Origin: Marinovum sp048263515
Lineage (GTDB): Bacteria; Pseudomonadota; Alphaproteobacteria; Rhodobacterales; Rhodobacteraceae
Direction: 5' to 3'
NCBI RefSeq assembly: GCF_048263515.1
Contig: NZ_JBLXEC010000021.1
Location: 1-64,000 of the forward strand
Length of the DNA stretch: 64,000 nucleotides
The notes beneath the pieces are model-generated. The model ran no database searches, had not been told where the DNA came from, and was given only the letters and a program-made list of their open reading frames with translations. Of this stretch, positions 8,104 to 17,005 are shown piece after piece. Each line of letters starts with the position of its first letter. Positions within the stretch are counted from its first letter, which is position 1. Both the position numbers and the translations under genes were made by a program.

Positions 8104-9435
8104 TCAGAGCTCATCCCCGGCGCGGTGTTCGCCCCAGCGCAGGTGCAGGTTGGCGCCGATCTGCGCGATCGGGGCGGGCGGCAGCCGGGTCGGCCGGGGC
8201 GCCGCCAGTGCGCGGTCGAGGGCGGGGGAGCCGACCCCCAAGGCAAGTTCTGCCGCTAGCCCGCCGGCCAGGGTGCCCTTGGCGGTGCCCAGACCGTTCT
8301 GGCAGCAGGCGGAATACAGCCGCTCGTCCAGCTCGCCGATCACCTGCACGTTGTTGCGGCTGAGGCAGAGCCGGCCGCCCCAGCGACAGGCCATCTCCAC
8401 CCCAGCAAGCATCGGAAACCGCGCGGCAAAGGCGCGGTCGTGGGTAAGGGCGACCTGACGCAGGCGCGCGGGTGGGACCTCAATCGAGGGGTCGAAGGTG
8501 AAGCGGTTGCGGATGATGATCCGGTCACCCCCGGTGCCGGCGATGCGCCGGACGGTGGTGCCCAGCGGATCGGCCGGCGTCAGCCCCCAGGTTGGCTGGC
8601 CCCCGAGGCGCGTAACCTCGTCAGGGTGCAGGGCGCGGGTCATCGAGGCGTAGGTGAAGACATGCATCAAGCGGCGCGGCAGGAAGCCGAAGCTGTTGAG
8701 ATGGCCGTTGACCGCGAGGATCACCCGCGGCGCGGTGACCTGCCCGGCAGGGGTGCTGGCGATCCAGTCGCCGCGGCGTACCAGCGCGGTAACCGGGCTC
8801 ATTTCGTGCAGCGTCACGCCCGCGGCGCGCAGCCCTTCGGCCACGCCGCGTACGAAAAGCGCGGGCTGGATCATCGCGGTGCCGGGGGTGAAGAGACCGC
8901 TCTGGTAATAGGTGGTGCCGGTGATCTCCTGCATTTGGCCGGCATCGTAATGCTCGTGCGGCTCGCCCATGGCGGTCAGATGCCGGGCGAAGCTCTGGTT
9001 GTGGGCGCAGCCCTTCGGCGTCGCGGCGGCGTTGATCTTGCCCGATGGCGCGAAGGCCTCTGCGCTCAGCCCGTACTCCTCGGCCATGGCGCGGGCCTGG
9101 GCGATGCCGCGGCGGTTGTCCTCGGTCTGGGCCAGGTCGGCGTCTAGCGCGCCGCCGTAGTCGTCGGAGGTAAGGTCATGCGGCAGGTCGATCATGAAGC
9201 CGGAGTTCCGGCCCGCGGGCCCGTCGCCCACCCGCACGGCGTCGAGCACCACGATGCGGTCGCCGGGGGCCAATTTTGAGAGCCGGTGCGCGGCCGCCAG
9301 CCCGGCAAAGCCCGCGCCGATCACCAGCCAGTCGGCGGTGGTCCTGCCCTCCAGCGGCGTCGCCGGCGGCGGGTCCGGCAGCAGCCGGTTCCAGCCGGCG
9401 GGGCCGGGGTCGCGGGGCAGGCGGGTGACCTGCAT
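8104..9435 (-). CDS. FAD-dependent amine/D-amino-acid oxidase (DadA/GlyOX family)
   Basis: A 443-residue DAO-family flavoprotein. The FAD-binding loop WLVIGAGFAGLAAAHRL lies near residue 36, followed by VVLDAVRVGDGPAGRNSG, the typical region of PuuB/DadA-like amine oxidases. The C-terminal part keeps WGGRLCLSRNN and a Gly-rich FAD contact (CCQNGLGTAKGTLAG). It likely oxidises a secondary or N-methylated amine or a D-amino acid to imine. It is the last gene of a five-gene minus-strand operon, one base after the MttB-family gene, and probably acts on that protein's product. Substrate unknown. Confidence 0.85.
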   Translation of the reverse strand: MQVTRLPRDPGPAGWNRLLPDPPPATPLEGRTTADWLVIGAGFAGLAAAHRLSKLAPGDRIVVLDAVRVGDGPAGRNSGFMIDLPHDLTSDDYGGALDADLAQTEDNRRGIAQARAMAEEYGLSAEAFAPSGKINAAATPKGCAHNQSFARHLTAMGEPHEHYDAGQMQEITGTTYYQSGLFTPGTAMIQPALFVRGVAEGLRAAGVTLHEMSPVTALVRRGDWIASTPAGQVTAPRVILAVNGHLNSFGFLPRRLMHVFTYASMTRALHPDEVTRLGGQPTWGLTPADPLGTTVRRIAGTGGDRIIIRNRFTFDPSIEVPPARLRQVALTHDRAFAARFPMLAGVEMACRWGGRLCLSRNNVQVIGELDERLYSACCQNGLGTAKGTLAGGLAAELALGVGSPALDRALAAPRPTRLPPAPIAQIGANLHLRWGEHRAGDEL

Positions 9436-9436
9436 C

Positions 9437-10987
9437 CTAGTGATCCTGGTTCAGCGCATCGGCCGCCGGGATCTCGCGCTCGCGCCGCGCGATGTAGTCG
9501 AGCAGCGCCTCGTTCACGCCGGCGTCGAGCTTCGGCTCCTCGTATTCGTTCAGCATGGCGCGGGCGCGGATCAGCGCGCGCTCGGTGATCTCGATGCCAC
9601 CCTCGGCCTGCCATTGCTCGATCGAGTTGTTGTCGAACATCTCGGGCATGAAGAACGCCCGCTGGAAATGCTCCAGCGTATGCGGATGGCCGAGGTAATG
9701 CCCGCCCGGTCCGACATCGGGAACGGCGGCGAGGGCCTCTTCGAAGTCCTGCCACTGGATGCCCTCGGCCATGCGGTAGCCCATGGCGCAGACCTCGGCA
9801 TCGACGATGAACTTGGCGGTCGAGCAATGCATCCCGGCCTCGTTCCAGCCCGCCGAATGCCAGAGGTAATTGGCCCCGGCCATCAGCACCGCGTTCATCG
9901 TCATCGCGCTCTCGTAGCCCGCCTGCGCGTCAAAGGTCTTGGCCCCGCCCAGCGTGTTCGAGCTGCGCCAGGGCACGCGGTAGAACCGCGCCATCTGGCC
10001 GATCATGAAGTTCATCAGGCTGATCTCGGGCGTACCGGCCATCGGCGCGCCGGACTTCATGCTGACGGTCGAGAGGTAGTGGCCGTAGATCGCCGGGCAG
10101 CCCTTGCGAATGACCTGCGTATAGGCCAGCGCGCTCAGCGCTTCGGCATTCAGCTGCGCCACGGTTGCCGGCACCGAGGCCGGCGTGTTGGCACCGCCCA
10201 GCACGAAGGGCGAGCAGAGCACCGGCTGATTGCAGCGGCAGAAGGCGCGCATCGCGCCCAGCATCGTCTCGTCCCAGACCAGCGGCGAGTTGCCGTTGCA
10301 ATTGCCGGTGACGACGGGGTGGGTCTCCATGAACTCGGCGCCGAAGAGGATCGCGCACATCTCGATCACGTCCTCGGCGTTCTTCGGGCTGGTGGTCATG
10401 CCCATGAAGGTCTTGTCCGAATGCTTCATCGAGGAATAGGTGATCCGCAGGTGCCGCTGGCTGATCGGGTGATCATAGGGTTCGACGATGTGATGCGCGG
10501 TCGAATGGAGGCTGGGCAGCATGTGGCTGAGCTTGTGGAAATTCGCCAGATCGTCGAGCGTCGGGTTGCGGCGCTTGTCATCCAGATCGCGCAGGTAGGG
10601 CGCGCCGGTCATCGGAACCAAGATGCTGTGATCGCCGCCAAAGGGCAGGTTATTGGCCGGGTTGCGCGCGTGGTAGGTGAAGCTCTCGGGGATCGTCGCG
10701 ATCAGTTCGCGCACCAGATGCCGGTCGAGGTAGACCATCTCGCCCTGCACCCTGGCCCCCGCGCGGGTCCAGTCGGCGAGGGCGATCGGATCGCGAAAGC
10801 GCACGCCCACGTTTTCGAGGATGTCCATCGAGGCCGCGTCGATCCGTTCGACCTGCTCCCGTGTCATCGGCTCTGTCAACGGCAGCCTGCGTTTCAGCGC
10901 CGGCAGCATGGTGATGTCGCGGGTCTGCCGTGCCGCCCGCCGCGCGCCGCGCCCACGGCGAACGGTGCCCACGGCGTCGACGCTCAT
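9437..10987 (-). CDS. Trimethylamine methyltransferase (MttB) family protein without pyrrolysine
   Basis: A 516-residue member of the MttB superfamily. The conserved beginning of the family is seen at IDAASMDILENVGVRFRDP, and later GMTTSPKNAEDVIEM, GCPAIYGHYLSTVSMKSG and SSNTLGGAKTFDAQAGYESA fit the TIM-barrel core. The frame is continuous with no internal TAG, so this is a non-pyrrolysine member. Characterised relatives transfer methyl groups from quaternary amines such as glycine betaine to a corrinoid protein. No corrinoid-protein gene is adjacent. The ATG overlaps the aldehyde dehydrogenase stop (ATGA), which suggests translational coupling. Confidence 0.85.
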   Translation of the reverse strand: MSVDAVGTVRRGRGARRAARQTRDITMLPALKRRLPLTEPMTREQVERIDAASMDILENVGVRFRDPIALADWTRAGARVQGEMVYLDRHLVRELIATIPESFTYHARNPANNLPFGGDHSILVPMTGAPYLRDLDDKRRNPTLDDLANFHKLSHMLPSLHSTAHHIVEPYDHPISQRHLRITYSSMKHSDKTFMGMTTSPKNAEDVIEMCAILFGAEFMETHPVVTGNCNGNSPLVWDETMLGAMRAFCRCNQPVLCSPFVLGGANTPASVPATVAQLNAEALSALAYTQVIRKGCPAIYGHYLSTVSMKSGAPMAGTPEISLMNFMIGQMARFYRVPWRSSNTLGGAKTFDAQAGYESAMTMNAVLMAGANYLWHSAGWNEAGMHCSTAKFIVDAEVCAMGYRMAEGIQWQDFEEALAAVPDVGPGGHYLGHPHTLEHFQRAFFMPEMFDNNSIEQWQAEGGIEITERALIRARAMLNEYEEPKLDAGVNEALLDYIARREREIPAADALNQDH

Positions 10988-12456
10988 GCGACGTTGTCCC
11001 CGTCGGCGGGATCGGTCAGGTCGATCCAGATGGTCTTGAGCTCGGTATACTGGTCGTGGGCGTGGACGCCGTTGTCGCGGCCGCCAAAGCCCGATTGCTT
11101 GTAGCCGCCGAAGGGCGTGGCGATATTGCCTTCGCCGTAGCAGTTGACGGTGACCGTGCCGGCGCGAATGTCGCGGGCAGCGCGGATGGCGCTGCGGCCG
11201 CCGGCGGAAAACACCGAGGCCGTGAGCCCGTAGGCGGTGTCATTGGCCAGTTGCACCGCCTCGTCGTTGCTGGCCACTTCGATCACACTCAGCACCGGGC
11301 CGAAGATTTCTTCCTTGGCACGCGGGTCGTCCGGGCGGACCTCAACGACGACCGGGGCGACGAAGGGGCCGTCGTCGGCGCTGTCGAGATAGCTGCGGAC
11401 CTTGGCGCAGTGACCGGCGTCGATCAGCGCGCCGATGTGGGTGCCGGGGTCCAGCGGGTCGCTGACCTTCCAGTCGCGCAGGCGGGCCTCGATCTTCTCC
11501 ATCAGCGCCGGTTTCACCGTACTGTGCACGATCAGCCGCGAGGTGGCCGAGCAGTTCTGCCCGGCGTTCCAGAAGGCGGCGTTGACCACGTGCTCGGCCA
11601 CGTGGTCGAGGTTTTCGGCATCGTCGAAGACCAATGCCGGGTTCTTGCCGCCGCATTCCAGAACCACCTTCTTGAGGTTGCTGTCGGCGGCATAATGCAG
11701 AAAGCGCCGCCCGGTCTCGGTCGAGCCGGTAAAGCTCACCATGTCGACATCCATGTGCCGGCCCAGCGGTTCGCCGACCGACGGCCCGTCGCCGGGCAGA
11801 ACCTGCAGCACGCCGCGCGGCACCCCGGCCTCATGCGCCAGTTCGGCGACGCGCAGGGCGGTCAGGCTGGTCTGCTCGGCCGGTTTCACGATCACCGAAC
11901 AGCCCGCCGCCAGCGCCGGGCCGATTTTCCACGCCAGCATCATCAGCGGGAAGTTCCACGGCAGCACGGCGGCCACCACGCCGATCGGTTCACGCACAAT
12001 CATCGCCAGGGCGCCGTCGCCGGTGGGGGCGGTCTGGTCGTAGATCTTGTCGATCGCCTCGGCGTGCCACTTCAGGCAATGGATGGTCTCGGGCACATCG
12101 ATCAGCTCGCAATCGCGGATCGGCTTGCCGCTTTCGATGCTCTCCATCACCGCCAGGTCGCGGCGGCTGCGGGTGAGCAGCTTGCAGAGGCGGATCAGCA
12201 CCTCCTTGCGGGCCTCGGGGTCCTGCTTCGCCCAATGGCCCTGGTCAAAGGCCTCGCGCGCCTTGGCAACGGCCAGATCGACGTCAGCACCATTGGCGGT
12301 GGAAATCTGGGTAATCTCTTCGCCGGTCGCCGGGTTGGTCGTCGCCATCATGGCGCCGCGCCCGGGCTGGAACCTTCCGTCGATGAAGGGGCTGCGCGGC
12401 AGGTCGAGCGTGGCGGCGATGGCGGTGTATTCGGCCTGGGTCAGCAGATCGGTCAT
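10984..12456 (-). CDS. NAD(P)-dependent aldehyde dehydrogenase
   Basis: A 490-residue aldehyde dehydrogenase starting at ATG 12456 (MTDLLTQAEY); a longer open frame upstream is out of character for the family. The catalytic Cys lies in NAGQNCSATSR and the general-base Glu in VVLECGGKNP; the cofactor loop FTGSTETGRRF is intact. The sequence is closest in look to the PuuC/betaine-aldehyde type group. It would oxidise an aldehyde from the pathway to an acid. The start overlaps the upstream lyase stop by four bases (ATGA), as does its own stop with the next gene. Confidence 0.92.
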   Translation of the reverse strand: MTDLLTQAEYTAIAATLDLPRSPFIDGRFQPGRGAMMATTNPATGEEITQISTANGADVDLAVAKAREAFDQGHWAKQDPEARKEVLIRLCKLLTRSRRDLAVMESIESGKPIRDCELIDVPETIHCLKWHAEAIDKIYDQTAPTGDGALAMIVREPIGVVAAVLPWNFPLMMLAWKIGPALAAGCSVIVKPAEQTSLTALRVAELAHEAGVPRGVLQVLPGDGPSVGEPLGRHMDVDMVSFTGSTETGRRFLHYAADSNLKKVVLECGGKNPALVFDDAENLDHVAEHVVNAAFWNAGQNCSATSRLIVHSTVKPALMEKIEARLRDWKVSDPLDPGTHIGALIDAGHCAKVRSYLDSADDGPFVAPVVVEVRPDDPRAKEEIFGPVLSVIEVASNDEAVQLANDTAYGLTASVFSAGGRSAIRAARDIRAGTVTVNCYGEGNIATPFGGYKQSGFGGRDNGVHAHDQYTELKTIWIDLTDPADGDNVA

Positions 12457-13361
12457 AGCGGGGCCCCCGTGATGCTGGAAACGGCCGTGTTCATGGTGCG
12501 GATCACCTCGGCCAATTCGCGTTTGTCGTCCTTGTTGAGTGGTTGCAGCGGCATGCGCGGTGGCCCGGCGTCGATGCCGCGCAGGGTCAGCCCGTATTTG
12601 ATGCATTGGACGAACTTGCCGCCCTGTTCGAGCACGCGCATCAGCGGCAGCATCGCCGACATGATGGCGCGGCCCTTGGTGAAATCGCCTTCGACCGCGC
12701 AGGCCTGGTAGAGCGCGATATGCGCCTCGGGGGCAAAGTTCGACCCGGCGCAGACCCAGCTGCGCGCGCCCCAGGCAAAGAACTCCAGCGCCTGATCGTC
12801 CATGCCGCAGCACAGCCCGATATGCGGATACTCCCGCGCCAGCATGTGCAGCCGGTTGATGTCGCCAGAGCTTTCCTTGATGCCGCAGAAATTCGGGCTG
12901 CGGCCCAGACGGTCGAGGCAGTCCTCGTCCATGTTGACCGACATCCGCCCGGGATAATTGTAGAGCATCACCGGCAGGTTCGCCGCGCGGTCGATGGCCA
13001 GCGCATGCAGCGCGATCTCGCGCCCGGTAGGATAGGCATAAGGCGGCGTCGCCACCAGAAGCGCATCTGCGCCGGCGGATTTGGCGGCCTTGGCGTACAT
13101 CACGCTGTCCTCGGTGCGGATGGCGCCGGTGCCCACCACCATCGGAACCCGCCCGCCGATCAGCCCGGCGCAGCGCGACATCATCTCGATCCGTTCCTCC
13201 GGGGTCTGGGCGTAATATTCCCCGGTCGAGCCGGCGACGACGATGCCATGCACGCCGGCGGCGATCAGGTGCTCGACCGTCTGCGCCAAGGCCTCTTCGT
13301 TGAGCGAGAAGTCGGCGTGATAGGGGGTCACCAGCGGCGTGTAGATGCCTTCAAACTGCAT
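12453..13361 (-). CDS. DapA-family (dihydrodipicolinate synthase / N-acetylneuraminate lyase) class I lyase
   Basis: A 302-residue TIM-barrel lyase/deaminase. ATG 13361 is preferred over 13388 because AAGGA lies 8 bases before it. GSTGEYYAQTPEER (pyruvate carboxylate-binding GST motif), the Tyr of LYNYPG and the Schiff-base Lys of GIKESSGD are all visible. Relatives include dihydrodipicolinate synthase, hydroxyproline-pathway deaminase and sugar-acid aldolases. With a DadA-like oxidase and an aldehyde dehydrogenase in the same operon, a role like the hydroxyproline deaminase is attractive but unproved. It overlaps the regulator gene by 11 bases. Confidence 0.88.
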   Translation of the reverse strand: MQFEGIYTPLVTPYHADFSLNEEALAQTVEHLIAAGVHGIVVAGSTGEYYAQTPEERIEMMSRCAGLIGGRVPMVVGTGAIRTEDSVMYAKAAKSAGADALLVATPPYAYPTGREIALHALAIDRAANLPVMLYNYPGRMSVNMDEDCLDRLGRSPNFCGIKESSGDINRLHMLAREYPHIGLCCGMDDQALEFFAWGARSWVCAGSNFAPEAHIALYQACAVEGDFTKGRAIMSAMLPLMRVLEQGGKFVQCIKYGLTLRGIDAGPPRMPLQPLNKDDKRELAEVIRTMNTAVSSITGAPL

Positions 13362-14055
13362 TGCGACGGTCCTTGAGTGAAACGACATCCACCGGCAGCG
13401 GATCGGGGCGCACGAAGCGCTCCATCCGGTCGCGGCTGAGGTCCCAGTGTTGCAGGGTCAGGTCGATGGCCAGTGCGCCCTCTCGACCCTCGATGGCGGC
13501 GATCATGGCGTCGTGCTGCTCGATCGCGGTCAGCACCAGCAGCGTTTCGGCCGGGGCGGCGGGGCGATAGAAGGTCTGGCTCATCCGCGTGTGATCGATC
13601 TGCAGCCGCGCCAGCGAGGCCACGAGATAGGGGTTCTGCGCCATCTCGCCGATGGTGGCGTGAAAGCGGTGATTGGCCAGGGCGGCCTCGCCGGGCTGCG
13701 CGGATTTCGCGGCGCGGGTGAACTCCTGCTGCGCCGCCTTCAGCCGGTCGAGCTGCGCGCCGGTGCGGTTCTCGGCCGCGAGGCGCGCGATATTGGCATA
13801 GACCATGGGCGCGGTCTGAAAGAACGTGCGCAAGACGGCGATGTCCATCGAGGCCACCTTGGCGCCGCGGTTCTGCGTCATGTCGACATAGCCCTCGCCC
13901 TGCAGCCGTTGCAGCACTTCGCGCAGCGGGGTGCGGGACATGCCGTATTGCTCTGAGAGACCTGCTTCATCCAGGTCCTCGCCCGGCGCAAGCTCGGTCG
14001 AGAGGATCCGGCGGCGCAGATCGGCAAGGCAGTCTTCCTTCGAGAATCGCGGCAT
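13351..14055 (-). CDS. GntR-family transcriptional regulator (FCD subfamily)
   Basis: A 234-residue DNA-binding protein. The N-terminal winged helix-turn-helix reads LSEQYGMSRTPLREVLQRL around residues 33-51. The C-terminal all-helical FCD domain has spaced histidines (NHRFHATIGEMA, IEQHDAMIAAI) expected to bind a metal and the effector. It is the first gene of the operon with lyase, aldehyde dehydrogenase, MttB-like protein and oxidase, so it most likely controls that operon and itself. A GTATA-N7-TATAC palindrome sits directly upstream. GGAGG precedes the ATG. Confidence 0.9.
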   Translation of the reverse strand: MPRFSKEDCLADLRRRILSTELAPGEDLDEAGLSEQYGMSRTPLREVLQRLQGEGYVDMTQNRGAKVASMDIAVLRTFFQTAPMVYANIARLAAENRTGAQLDRLKAAQQEFTRAAKSAQPGEAALANHRFHATIGEMAQNPYLVASLARLQIDHTRMSQTFYRPAAPAETLLVLTAIEQHDAMIAAIEGREGALAIDLTLQHWDLSRDRMERFVRPDPLPVDVVSLKDRRNAV

Positions 14056-14073
14056 GGGGTCCTCCGGTTGCGT

Positions 14074-14090
14074 GTATACACAGATTATAC
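14074..14090 (-). promoter_or_regulatory. Candidate GntR operator overlapping a -10 box
   Basis: GTATA at 14074-14078 and TATAC at 14086-14090 form an inverted repeat with a 7-base spacer. On the minus strand a perfect TATAAT lies at 14089-14084 inside this dyad; the -35 is weak. The position, 19-35 bases before the regulator ATG, fits autorepression by blocking RNA polymerase. Confidence 0.6.
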
Positions 14091-14294
14091 AATTTAGCCA
14101 AAAGCAAGCGTTTTGTCGGTCCGGCGCGTTTTCAGCGCTTCTTCGTCCTGACCGCGACGGGCCATGCCGCCCGACGACCGCCCCTGTCGCGTGACGCGGT
14201 GACTTCGGGTCAGCCGCCCGACGAGGGCCACGGCGTCTGGCGCAGGCCGCGCAAAGGGTTCATTAGGGAGACACCGCCGCAGCCGAGGGACGCC

Positions 14295-15206
14295 ATGACA
14301 CCTGCCAGACAGACCCCGCCAGAGCCCCGTGACTGGGTGCTTTTGCTGTTCCTCAGCTTTGTCTGGGGTGGGGCCTTCATGTCGATGGCCGTGGCGCTCG
14401 AACAATACGGCCCCTTCACCGTCGCTGCCGGCCGCATCGGCATCGGCGCGCTGGCGCTGCTGGCCATTGTCGTGGTCACGCGGCCCAAGGACCTCGCGAT
14501 CCGCGATCTCAAGTCCCTGGGCTTCATCCTGCTACTGGGCATCCTGAATTTTGCCCTGCCGTTCAGCCTGTTGGCCTGGGCGCTGCAACAGGTGCCCTCG
14601 GCCTTTGCCGGCATCGCCATGGGCTCTTCACCGATCTTCGTGCTGTTGCTGGCCTATCTCTTTGTCCCGGATGAGCAGATCGGCCCGCGCCGGATTGCCG
14701 GCGTGATCCTCGGCTTTGTCGGGCTGCTGGTGCTGATCCTGCCCGGCGCCACCGACGAGCTGGGCGCCGGCGGCACGATTGCCGCGCGGGTGGCCTGTGT
14801 CGGGGCAGCGCTGTGTTATTCGGTGGGCGCGATCCTGATCCGCCGCGCACCGCCGGTGCCGCCGATGGTCTTCACCGCCGGCATGCTGACCGCCGGCGCA
14901 CTGGTGCTGGCGCCTCTGGCGCTGCTCGTGGAGGGCATGCCCGAGGTGACCGCCGAGCGGGCAACCTGGGCCATGCTCTATGCCGGGATCTTCCCGACCG
15001 GTCTGGCGTTCCTGTTGCGGGTGGTGCTGATCCGCTCGGCCGGGCCGGTCTTCATGAGCCTCGTGGCCTATGTCGTGCCGCTCTGGGCGGTCCTGCTGGG
15101 CGTGATCCTGCTGGGCGAGACCCTGGGCGCCAACACCTATCTCGCCGCGGCAATCATCCTCTCCGGCGTGGGGCTGACCCAGCTGCGGTTCCTGCGGCCG
15201 CGGTGA
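14295..15206 (+). CDS. EamA/DMT-superfamily membrane transporter
   Basis: A 303-residue inner-membrane protein with ten predicted hydrophobic segments arranged as two EamA repeats. The first repeat begins at LLLFLSFVWGGAFMSMAVAL and the second around VACVGAALCYSVGAILIRRA. The ATG at 14295 is chosen since GAGGGA precedes it; an upstream GTG would add a charged tail. DMT proteins export amino acids or other small metabolites; the substrate here cannot be assigned. It is transcribed away from the GntR operon and stands alone. A hairpin overlapping its 3' end may terminate it. Confidence 0.88.
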   Translation: MTPARQTPPEPRDWVLLLFLSFVWGGAFMSMAVALEQYGPFTVAAGRIGIGALALLAIVVVTRPKDLAIRDLKSLGFILLLGILNFALPFSLLAWALQQVPSAFAGIAMGSSPIFVLLLAYLFVPDEQIGPRRIAGVILGFVGLLVLILPGATDELGAGGTIAARVACVGAALCYSVGAILIRRAPPVPPMVFTAGMLTAGALVLAPLALLVEGMPEVTAERATWAMLYAGIFPTGLAFLLRVVLIRSAGPVFMSLVAYVVPLWAVLLGVILLGETLGANTYLAAAIILSGVGLTQLRFLRPR

Positions 15207-15228
15207 CCTGACCCCGCGGCCTTGTCTT
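15196..15228 (+). terminator. Probable terminator overlapping the transporter stop codon
   Basis: Stem GGCCGCGG (15196-15203) and CCGCGGCC (15214-15221), perfect 8 bp with a 10-base loop containing the TGA stop, followed by TTGTCTT. Confidence 0.5.
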
Positions 15229-15322
15229 GCGCCCGGCGCGGGGATAGACGCCGCAGGCAGAACGCTGACCCGGGGCAGGGGGCTCGTCGCCCTGTCCCCC
15301 GCATCCCCGGCTGGAGCCTGTC

Positions 15323-16273
15323 ATGACCATCACCCATCTCGTCACCCATTCCGGCGGCTTTCATGCCGACGAGCTGCTGTCTTCGGTCATCCTGACCCGG
15401 CTCTTTCCCGAGGCAGAGCTGGTCCGCTCGCGCGATACCGCATGGACGACGCAGGGCGAGGGCAAGATCATCTATGACGTCGGCCGCACCTTTGATGCCG
15501 AGGCGCGAATCTTCGACCATCACCAGCGCCCGGCACCGCTGCGCGAAGATGGCCAGCCCTACAGCTCTTTCGGGCTGATCTGGGCGCAATATGGCCGGGA
15601 CTACCTGCGCGCGCTGGGCGTGCCCGAGGCGCATATCGACAGCATCCACGAGAGCTTTGACACAGGTTTCGTCCTGCCGGTCGACTTGATGGACAATGGC
15701 GCGCTCGAGCCTTCGGTGGCCGGGCCTTTGGCCGGGCTGACCCTGCCGGTGCTGCTCGAAACCCTGAAGCCTGCCTTCGACGACCGCGACGCCGAGGCCG
15801 ACGACCGCGCCTTCCTCGACGCGCTGCCGGTGGCGCGCGCCTTTGTCGAGGCGGCGATCCGGGGCCGGGCGGCGAAACGCCGGGCCGAGGCCATGGTGAT
15901 GCAGGCCATCGCCGACGCCGGCGCCTCGCCGGTGCTGGAACTGCCGATGGGCATGCCCTTCCGCGCGGCGGTCGAAAAGGCCGGGGCCGATCACATGCTC
16001 TTCGTCGTCCACCCGCGCGGCGAGGATTGGGCGCTGACCACCATCCGCAAGAGCGGCGACAGCTTTGACAGCCGCGCCGACCTGCCGGCGGCCTGGGCCG
16101 GTCTGACCGACGAAGCGCTTGAAACGGCCAGCGGCGTGCCCGGCGCGAAATTCTGCCATAACGCGCGGTTCATCGCCGTGGCGAGCTCTCGCGACGCGAT
16201 CCTGAAGATGGCGGACCTGGCGGTCACCGAGGCGCAGTCGCAGCAGGCCGCCGGAGCCGATGAAACCGTTTGA
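15323..16273 (+). CDS. MYG1-family protein (DHH-like metal-dependent hydrolase)
   Basis: A 316-residue protein of the MYG1/UPF0160 family. The N-terminus has the family signature HSGGFHADELLSSVIL and then DVGRTFDAEARIFDHHQ, with the His/Asp metal ligands expected of DHH-type phosphoesterases. The eukaryotic homologue is a 3'-5' RNA exonuclease; bacterial members are poorly studied. The substrate in this organism is not known. The gene stands between a DMT transporter and an acetyltransferase with short gaps and no obvious operon partner. Confidence 0.85.
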   Translation: MTITHLVTHSGGFHADELLSSVILTRLFPEAELVRSRDTAWTTQGEGKIIYDVGRTFDAEARIFDHHQRPAPLREDGQPYSSFGLIWAQYGRDYLRALGVPEAHIDSIHESFDTGFVLPVDLMDNGALEPSVAGPLAGLTLPVLLETLKPAFDDRDAEADDRAFLDALPVARAFVEAAIRGRAAKRRAEAMVMQAIADAGASPVLELPMGMPFRAAVEKAGADHMLFVVHPRGEDWALTTIRKSGDSFDSRADLPAAWAGLTDEALETASGVPGAKFCHNARFIAVASSRDAILKMADLAVTEAQSQQAAGADETV

Positions 16274-16331
16274 AGACGGGACCGCGGCGTCCTAGGCTCG
16301 GACACATGCGACCCCCCTTCAGGAGTGCCTC

Positions 16332-16805
16332 GTGAGCCTCGCCTCTCCCCTCGACGTCTTTCCCGCCACGGTAGACGACCCCGACGTTGCCGCGCTTTTG
16401 ATGCGCCACCACGCGATGATGCGCGCCCAGAGCCCGGCCGAAAGCTGCCACGTGCAGACCCTCGACGAACTGGAGCGCGACGGCGCCCGGGTCTTTGCCT
16501 GCCGCCGCGGCGGGGCTTTGCTGGGCGTCGGCGCGCTCAAGCCGCTGGGCAATGGCGAGGCCGAGCTGAAATCCATGCATGTTGCCACCGAGGCCCGCGG
16601 CCAGGGCGCCGGCCGCGCCCTGCTGCTGGCGATCCTTTCTGCCGCCCGGGCCTCCGGCCACAACCGGATCAGCCTCGAAACCGGCACCGCACCGCCCTTC
16701 GCCGCCGCCCGCGCGCTTTATGCCGCGCAGGGCTTTGTCGACTGCCCGCCGTTCGGCTGCTACAGCCGCGACCCACTGAGCGTCTTCATGACCCGCGCGC
16801 TCTGA
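16332..16805 (+). CDS. GNAT-family N-acetyltransferase
   Basis: A 157-residue acetyltransferase starting at GTG 16332, after AGGAGTG. The acetyl-CoA pyrophosphate-binding motif VATEARGQGAGRALL is clear, preceded by the beta strand GEAELKSMHV. The acceptor is unknown. It lies 58 bases after the MYG1 gene and just before a tRNA-Arg gene. Confidence 0.87.
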   Translation: MSLASPLDVFPATVDDPDVAALLMRHHAMMRAQSPAESCHVQTLDELERDGARVFACRRGGALLGVGALKPLGNGEAELKSMHVATEARGQGAGRALLLAILSAARASGHNRISLETGTAPPFAAARALYAAQGFVDCPPFGCYSRDPLSVFMTRAL

Positions 16806-16854
16806 CTCTCGCCCCTTGCCCCGCCGCCGAACTTGCGGCAGATACGGGGACAGC

Positions 16855-16931
16855 GGTCCCTTAGCTCAACTGGATAGAGCAGCTGACTTCTAATCAGCAG
16901 GTTGAGGGTTCGAGTCCTTCAGGGATCGCCA
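16855..16931 (+). tRNA. tRNA-Arg (anticodon TCT)
   Basis: A 77-base cloverleaf. Acceptor stem GGTCCCT pairs with AGGGATC (one G-U), D-arm AGCTCAACTGGATAGAGC, anticodon stem CTGAC/ATCAG-like with loop CTTCTAA giving TCT, and T-arm GAGGG-TTCGAGT-CCTTC. Discriminator G and an encoded CCA end at 16931. TCT reads AGA/AGG arginine codons. Confidence 0.93.
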
Positions 16932-17005
16932 AAATACTTCGTGCCCGAAAAAGCCGCGAGACCCGCCCGCGGGAGCAAACTCTCCGGCCCCAAACCACCC
17001 CTCAG

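Noticed and set aside
9437..10987. Pyrrolysine (amber) readthrough in the MttB-family gene
   Set aside because: The coding frame has no internal TAG and already has full length; no pyl genes nearby.
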